DNA of 20,846 nt from positions 1 through 20,846 of the forward strand of contig SDVU01000102.1 in NCBI GenBank assembly GCA_016256075.1. The letters are read 5' to 3'. The position numbers were made by a program, and so were the translations under genes. The notes under the pieces are model-generated. The model had not been told where the DNA came from and searched no databases. It saw nothing but the letters and a program-made list of their open reading frames with translations. Origin of the DNA: Dictyocoela muelleri. Taxonomy: Eukaryota > Microsporidia. Below are positions 16,591-20,846 of the stretch, one piece after another (the first letter of the stretch is position 1; each line of letters opens with the position of its first letter).

Positions 16591-17105
16591 GAGTATTTCT
16601 TTCTAAAACTATCATAACGAGATGCTAAACCAGATACCTAGAACAACAAACAGCATTTAAGGATACCCCAGACATCTTAATAGTCTTATTAAAGTAAAAC
16701 AAAGTTCTTTTTTTCTAATTATAAAGGAGTTAATCATTGAACAATCACTTACTGAGAAGAAATTATTATTGTCCTTACACTACAATAAAAAATACGGAGA
16801 ATTGAACAGCATGAAAGCAATTTTAGAGGAATATGATACTTTTTATTGCGAGGATTTTCTTATAAAAGTGTTTTTTATTATAGGTGGAAGTTGGATTAAA
16901 TTCATTTGAAATTTATTTTTTGGGGTTAAAAATTTCGGCTATTTTCACACCAAAAACCCCACGGCGATTTATACACGCAACTTCGAAATACTAAAATAAA
17001 TGTATTTTATTAAAACGTTTCCTGATCATCTTAATTTCTTGTCTTGCCTTGTTTCGTCATTTTAAGACGAGACGGTGGTTTTTTCGTCATATTACTTTTA
17101 CCTTT
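16591..17105. other. Spacer with one unassigned open stretch
   Basis: An 83-codon open stretch (16661-16909, + strand) has protein-like composition (for example SLHYNKKYGELNSMKAILEE, EEYDTFYCEDFLIKV) but no ATG until its middle. I do not recognise it. Past 16920 there is no coding signal until the FLYWCH-like piece. Confidence 0.35.
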
Positions 17106-17264
17106 ATGAATCATCAAGAATTTTTATTTATTAAAAACAAAAAAGGTAAAGCTAAATTTTGGTATGATGGCCATGTATATAATCTATATAATGTTCAGAA
17201 TGATACTTTTTGGAGATTAAAAAAACACGCATCAGTTGAAAATAAACTTTTAATCTTTAATTGA
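17106..17264 (+). pseudogene. FLYWCH-like zinc-finger fragment
   Basis: A 52-residue frame from ATG 17106 reads EFLFIKNKKGKAKFWYDGHV followed by YNLYNVQNDTFWRLKKHAS. The order F-x-x-x-K-K-G-K...Y-x-G-x-x-Y...W-R resembles the start of FLYWCH domains, which often sit at the N-terminus of Mutator-like transposases or in host DNA-binding proteins. The Cys and His ligands expected after WR (C...C...H) are absent or replaced, so it cannot bind zinc as it stands. There is no downstream domain, so I read it as a remnant. A chance ORF is possible. Confidence 0.4.
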
Positions 17265-17553
17265 AATTCATTTTAATGGATAATGTAATCTTGAGTATTT
17301 TGAATTGTATGTTTCAAATAAAATAGTTTAAAATATAAAAATTTTATAAAATTGATTTTAAAAAAATGATCGCGAGTAATTTGAAATTTAATGAAGCTTA
17401 AAAGTTAATATTTTTACATTTTTCTTTATTTTTATTCATATTTTTTTGTTTTTTATATTTACACTTTTAAAATTTTTTTTGATTTTTCTATTTATATTTT
17501 TTGAAATTATTATATTTAATTTTAGTGTTTCAATTTTTCATTGAAAACTTTAT
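17265..17553. other. T-rich spacer
   Basis: Low-complexity AT sequence with T-runs; no feature recognised. Confidence 0.5.
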
Positions 17554-17614
17554 GAAGAAAATGTTAACCACAGTTTCGTCATAAAATGTCGAAACAGCGG
17601 TTAACATTTTCTCC
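17554..17614. repeat. 61-bp near-perfect palindrome
   Basis: Arms 17554-17582 and 17586-17614 (29 bp each) are reverse complements except for about four positions and are separated by three bases. Core GTTAACCACAGTTTCG faces CGAAACAGCGGTTAAC. It lies at the start of a 60-codon open frame (17586-17768) that I do not consider a gene. Confidence 0.8.
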
Positions 17615-18389
17615 GCTAAGCACAATAATAACAACACCCAAATCGTCCTCAGAATACACAATCTTAGAACATGTCGAGTTGTCGCAGAACTTTGGTTCTC
17701 AGAATAAAAATTATCGAAATTCTAAGAAAGAAAATCGCTTTGACACGAAATTCCACGCAATCATTTAATAGATCATATAGTTCGAAATTAGTTTAGAAGG
17801 TATACTATAACTGTAACTTTCTAAAGGTAATTATAACACTCCAGCATGAAATAGAACTATCATTATCGACTCTTTGAGGTCTCTAAATCCATTATATTTC
17901 AATATCTATGATTTAAAAATAAATAAGGTAAAAATGATTAAGTTTGTAGAGAATTATAAAGGTTTGATGGACTTAATTATTTAAAAACAATTTCAATAAT
18001 TAATAGAAGTTTTACTGTTCAATTAGGACCAGATATTGAAAGCATAAATTGAATGAAAGATAAAAATATTAATATATCATTTTGTTTATTTTTCTTAAGT
18101 CTAAAAAATTAATTCTCAAATGTATTTTTGCCTTGCCTCAATTTTAATGATCTTGAGATCCAACTGTTACACACTAACCATCGAGGGTTTTTGGTCACAC
18201 TTGCAAAGATTTTTAAGTGAAAGTCTGAATATATCAAAAAAAACTACAATCGGAGTATTTTCTAAAATTTATTTTAAAAAAACGAAATAGATAAAAGATG
18301 TCATTTTAATTGTTTTAACTTTTGTTATTACAATTAAAGTAAATTTTTTTTTCTAGTTTTTAAAATTTTCATTGCCGCCAAATAATATC
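17615..18389. other. Spacer, no gene seen
   Basis: The open frame 17586-17768 has a Ser/Thr/Asn-rich sequence with no motif and starts inside a palindrome, so I do not call it. A minus-strand piece near 18165-18200 faintly resembles a tRNA D arm and anticodon loop but lacks a T arm. Confidence 0.45.
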
Positions 18390-18442
18390 ATTCCCGTCGA
18401 ATATCTCATTCCCGTCGAATATCTCATGCCTTCGAATATCCC
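18390..18442. repeat. 18-bp tandem repeat, three units, with GC-rich flank
   Basis: Unit ATTCCCGTCGAATATCTC occurs twice exactly (18390-18407, 18408-18425). A third, altered copy (ATGCCTTCGAATATCCC) follows and runs into GCATGCGCCGGCC, the most GC-rich patch of this part. Confidence 0.85.
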
Positions 18443-18521
18443 GCATGCGCCGGCCTCTTTATGGCATAATAAGACATGATTAAATTACCATAAAATCAAC
18501 AATGTTCTATAAATTTATTAA

Positions 18522-18580
18522 CAATTACAATATTATCTGGAATTTGCTGAGTCATTGATAAAACGAAAATCTTGCATGAA
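18522..18580 (+). mobile_element. SINE core fragment (S9)
   Basis: Only the core of the SINE family remains: GCTGAGTCATTGATAAAACG followed by AAAATC, identical to the good copies, with weakly matching flanks. Confidence 0.65.
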
Positions 18581-19035
18581 CTGAGTTAAAATTATATTTA
18601 AGCTGGGAATTATCTGAATAATAAAAAAATACTTAAATACGAAAATTTGATAAAACTCCTGAATAGTGATTCTGGATATTTATATCTCCATCTTTTGATA
18701 TATAAGTCCTTTATGACATAAACTTTAAAATACATTTTACCAAATATTTTGATGAAACAAAAAGAAATAACCATTTTTAGTCAAAAATTATATTTTTAAT
18801 TAAAAATAAATCAACAAGTTTATTAAAAGCAAGATTGATAAAATATAAATCTTCTTTAAAAAATCTGGTTTTAATTTGAATTTTATAAAAATAAAGAATA
18901 TCTAAGTAAAAAAATTTTAACATCAATTTAATTGTAGTATTCAATTTGTTATAAAGAAATGCATTTGTAATACCTGAAAAAAATACTAAAAAAATATAAA
19001 TAAAAAATCGAATAAAATACTAAAAATAAGCATTT
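18581..19035. other. AT-rich spacer / 3' flank of RPS9
   Basis: No second gene is visible. On the minus strand the sequence after the RPS9 stop is AT-rich with AATAAA-like strings. Confidence 0.5.
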
Positions 19036-19584
19036 TTACTCTTCGGTTTTAACTTCTTGCTTGTTCTTTCGATTTCTTAAGGCCGAAAACGGTGCCAATT
19101 CAATATATCCTTCAGATTCACTATTGACCAAAAACCCAGGACAATTAACAATAGCTCCTTTGACAGCAATATGTCGATGATAAATCATTGATCGTGCTTG
19201 ATGAACAGAAGAAGCAATTCCTTGCACGAAGACTCGATGTTGAAGTCGTCTTTCAAGGAAATCCTTAGCAGTAAGGTTAAGAGCCTTTTCAAGATTTTTT
19301 GATATATCACTTTTTGACTGCAAATCAATATCTTTGAATATTTGCAACTTAAGCAAATTATTCAGCAGTGCACGTCCACAAACAATAAATTCTTTTTCAT
19401 CATTACTGATCAAAAGATCTCTAGCACGCCTTTTAATATTGTCGCACATGTTTTGAATTTTCCAAAGTTCTTTTTTGTTTCGAAGACCAAATTCACCTAT
19501 TAATTTCATTTCTTCAATTAGACGTTCGCGATCGTATGGTCTGCGTGGTACTTTTAGTTTCTTCGTTCCTTTCGTTTTAACCAT
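19036..19584 (-). CDS. RPS9: 40S ribosomal protein S9 (uS4)
   Basis: A protein of 182 residues that binds 18S rRNA early in small-subunit assembly and sits near the mRNA entry site. The family pattern is clear: VPRRPYDRERLIEEMKLIGE (12-31), FGLRNKKELWKI (32-43), then the S4 RNA-binding domain from about 108 to 160, with DFLERRLQHRVF, ASSVHQARSMIYHRHIAVKG and NCPGFLV. Length is close to the eukaryotic norm (about 190). The basic C-terminal tail is shorter, and the usual glycine-rich GGGRPGR segment is missing, replaced by APFSALRNRKNKQEVKTEE. The start is the only ATG before the conserved region and is preceded by a CCCC block four bases upstream. No intron is seen. A low-complexity AT tract lies directly upstream. 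This gene is the best phylogenetic marker in the window. Confidence 0.96.
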   Translation of the reverse strand: MVKTKGTKKLKVPRRPYDRERLIEEMKLIGEFGLRNKKELWKIQNMCDNIKRRARDLLISNDEKEFIVCGRALLNNLLKLQIFKDIDLQSKSDISKNLEKALNLTAKDFLERRLQHRVFVQGIASSVHQARSMIYHRHIAVKGAIVNCPGFLVNSESEGYIELAPFSALRNRKNKQEVKTEE

Positions 19585-19588
19585 TTGA

Positions 19589-19592
19589 GGGG
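19589..19592 (-). promoter_or_regulatory. CCCC block four bases before the RPS9 start
   Basis: On the coding strand the context is AAAACCCCTCAAATG. CCC-type motifs immediately before the start codon are known from microsporidian genes, in particular ribosomal protein genes. It supports the start choice and the taxonomic guess. Confidence 0.6.
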
Positions 19593-19602
19593 TTTTACAA
19601 AA

Positions 19603-19695
19603 AAAAATTAAAAAATTAAAAAATTAAAAAATCAAAAAATTAAATCAAAAAACTTAAATCAAAAACTTAAATCAAAAAATTGAAATTATTTAAAA
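19603..19695. repeat. AT-rich low-complexity repeat upstream of RPS9
   Basis: AAAAAATT units pass into AACTTAAATCAAA units of about 13-17 bp, two to three copies. Confidence 0.7.
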
Positions 19696-19751
19696 TAAAA
19701 TCAAAAGAACTTTAATAAACTATGAAGCAATTGAGACTCATCTGCTGTTAG

Positions 19752-19992
19752 TATCGGCGGGCAGCTCATTTAATCAAAATAAGTAGATAAAATGACAAAA
19801 ATACCGTAACGCCGTTTAATTACCTGTTTCTTGCTGAGTCATTGTAAAACAAAAATAGCTATACCCAAATTCCGAGTAGATTAGTAGTGAATTATTACTT
19901 AAAACTGAGATTTAAAGGTCTAAATACCAAGGTTAAAGATAATTGGCTGGTTTGACATTTATGAATATTGTCAGCATGTAATATGTATAAAA
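19752..19992 (+). mobile_element. tRNA-derived SINE, old 3' half (S10)
   Basis: The sequence matches the SINE body from the GGCAAAAAGTAGTGA region to the 3' end. TTAATTACCTG, GCTGAGTCATTG and the terminal ATTGTCAGCATGTAATATGT are well kept. The head and the first half of the body are absent, which fits 5' truncation during LINE-type insertion, though later loss is possible. Confidence 0.7.
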
Positions 19993-20620
19993 AACAATTA
20001 AGAAAAAAAAACATTTAACTAATTAAAAAATATTCCTTTGTAAAATAGTCAATAAAGTTATTGAAATAAGGAAAAGAATGATAATAGCCCTAAACAGCTC
20101 GAAGACATATAATGGAACTATATTCAAAGGTTTTAAGAACTAGTGCTTGAACTGATTGCTGAGAAAATATTTTTTTTTATTTAAATAATTTTTTACTTAT
20201 GATAATTTTTATAACCTTATTTCTATGAAAGTTTAGCACATTTCTGTAGATTTATTAATAAAATTATTATTTTATAAAGTTAAAATTGTTTTTAAATTAA
20301 ATTAGGGTTTAAATTGAAATTGTTTTAAAGAACCAATAACGACAAAATCATAATTTCAAAATTTTTAAGAACTTTAAGAACAAACTAATAACACCTGGAA
20401 AGGGTAAATAATATCTGGAAAGGGAGTTAAGAATAAAATTAAAAAAGCTTCACATAACAATCTAAAAAAGATAATTTTGAAAAAAAACTTTAAAAAAGAT
20501 AATTAAAAAAAATTAAAATTTTAAAGTATTGTCACCAAAGACGATAATAATAATTATTTTTTAAAAAAAACGATTTTATTGGCGATTTAAAATAAAAAAT
20601 ATCAATATCTTTTTTTGATT
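19993..20620. other. AT-rich spacer, no gene seen
   Basis: Nothing coding. A duplicated piece, CTGGAAAGGG with similar flanks, occurs at about 20386-20406 and 20407-20427. Confidence 0.5.
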
Positions 20621-20622
20621 GG

Positions 20623-20846
20623 GCCCGATAGCTCAGTGGTTAACACTCTTGAATGTAAATTTAAGTATCGTGGTTCGAATCCCGCTGCCGTCACTCTTTA
20701 ATAAATAATGAGGGAATGACATTAAGCGGTCAAAAACTATAGATAAATAGTATTAATATACAGTTCTTTCAGTGTGGTATAGCTGATTAAGACTTGGTCT
20801 AATATGACAATGAAGCAGAAGGGACTCTCTTAGGTGTGGGGATGAG
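20623..20846 (+). mobile_element. tRNA-derived SINE, cut by the window edge (S11)
   Basis: The head (20623-20697) and the first part of the body are present up to the GATGAG that opens the hairpin. The body differs from S2 and S3 at only a few positions, so this is a young copy. The head begins GCCCGATAGC rather than GCCAGATAGC, and the anticodon-like loop is one base shorter than in S2. Confidence 0.88.
20629..20682 (+). promoter_or_regulatory. Internal pol III promoter of SINE S11
   Basis: The A box TAGCTCAGTGG is at 20629-20639 and the B box GGTTCGAATCC at 20672-20682, both exact. Confidence 0.85.

Noticed and set aside
18165-18205. tRNA-like D arm and anticodon loop on the minus strand
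   Set aside because: No T arm or B box follows and the acceptor does not pair. At best it is an unrecognisable fossil.
1-20846. CRISPR arrays, bacterial operons, ribosome binding sites, riboswitches
   Set aside because: The tandem repeats have no uniform unique spacers, and the eukaryotic uS4 and GATA genes with pol III SINEs show this is a eukaryotic genome.

Overview
This 20.8-kb window is extremely AT-rich, gene-poor and repeat-dense eukaryotic DNA. The organism is most likely a microsporidian with an expanded genome. Four observations support this. The ribosomal protein uS4 is divergent, intron-less and has a CCCC block four bases before its ATG, like the CCC-type signals described upstream of microsporidian genes. 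The GATA-factor gene has a CCC block 12 bases before its first ATG. Relics of Merlin-type (IS1016/IS1595-like) transposases are present. Genes have no visible introns. This is inference: Asn-rich proteins and AT-rich DNA also occur in other protists.

Only two intact protein genes are supported: a GATA-type zinc-finger protein (+ strand, 11186-12619) and ribosomal protein uS4/RPS9 (- strand, 19036-19584). Together they cover under 10% of the window. Everything else is mobile-element debris, satellites and AT-rich spacer.

The dominant feature is a tRNA-derived SINE family with at least eleven copies or fragments. Two copies are cut by the window ends, two are near-full plus-strand copies (888-1366 and 2749-3215), one is a near-full minus-strand copy (3525-3976), and the rest are older. 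Good copies have exact pol III A and B boxes, a body of about 380 bp with two candidate RNA stems, and a TA-rich 3' tail. The copy at 2749 is flanked by a 12-bp near-perfect target duplication. Four older copies, all on the minus strand, fill 12.8-15.35 kb. No partner LINE is visible.

Region by region. 1-690 holds a SINE end and a decayed coding stretch of unknown identity. 888-3976 is a SINE cluster with GC-rich tandem repeats and a 40-bp palindrome. 4256-4857 is a foldback element beside a decayed Merlin-like transposase (about 4900-5560). 6058-7169 is a non-autonomous or decayed element with 24-bp perfect terminal inverted repeats and TA flanks (pogo/Tigger-like). 7170-8709 is a 1.5-kb foldback with 22-bp tandem repeats at both ends. 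8872-9900 holds C-rich and G-rich minisatellites and further inverted repeats. 10340-10960 is a set of AT-rich tandem arrays in front of the GATA gene. 12805-15345 is the old SINE cluster with a 22-bp degenerate satellite. 15484-16590 is a decayed Merlin element with recognisable ends, followed by a FLYWCH-like fragment at 17106. 18390-20846 holds a small GC-rich satellite, RPS9 and two more SINE copies.

The most unusual material is the structured SINE family, the large foldback elements with tandem-repeat ends, and the recurring GC-rich hairpins of type TGTCGCGCGC that stand out from the AT background.
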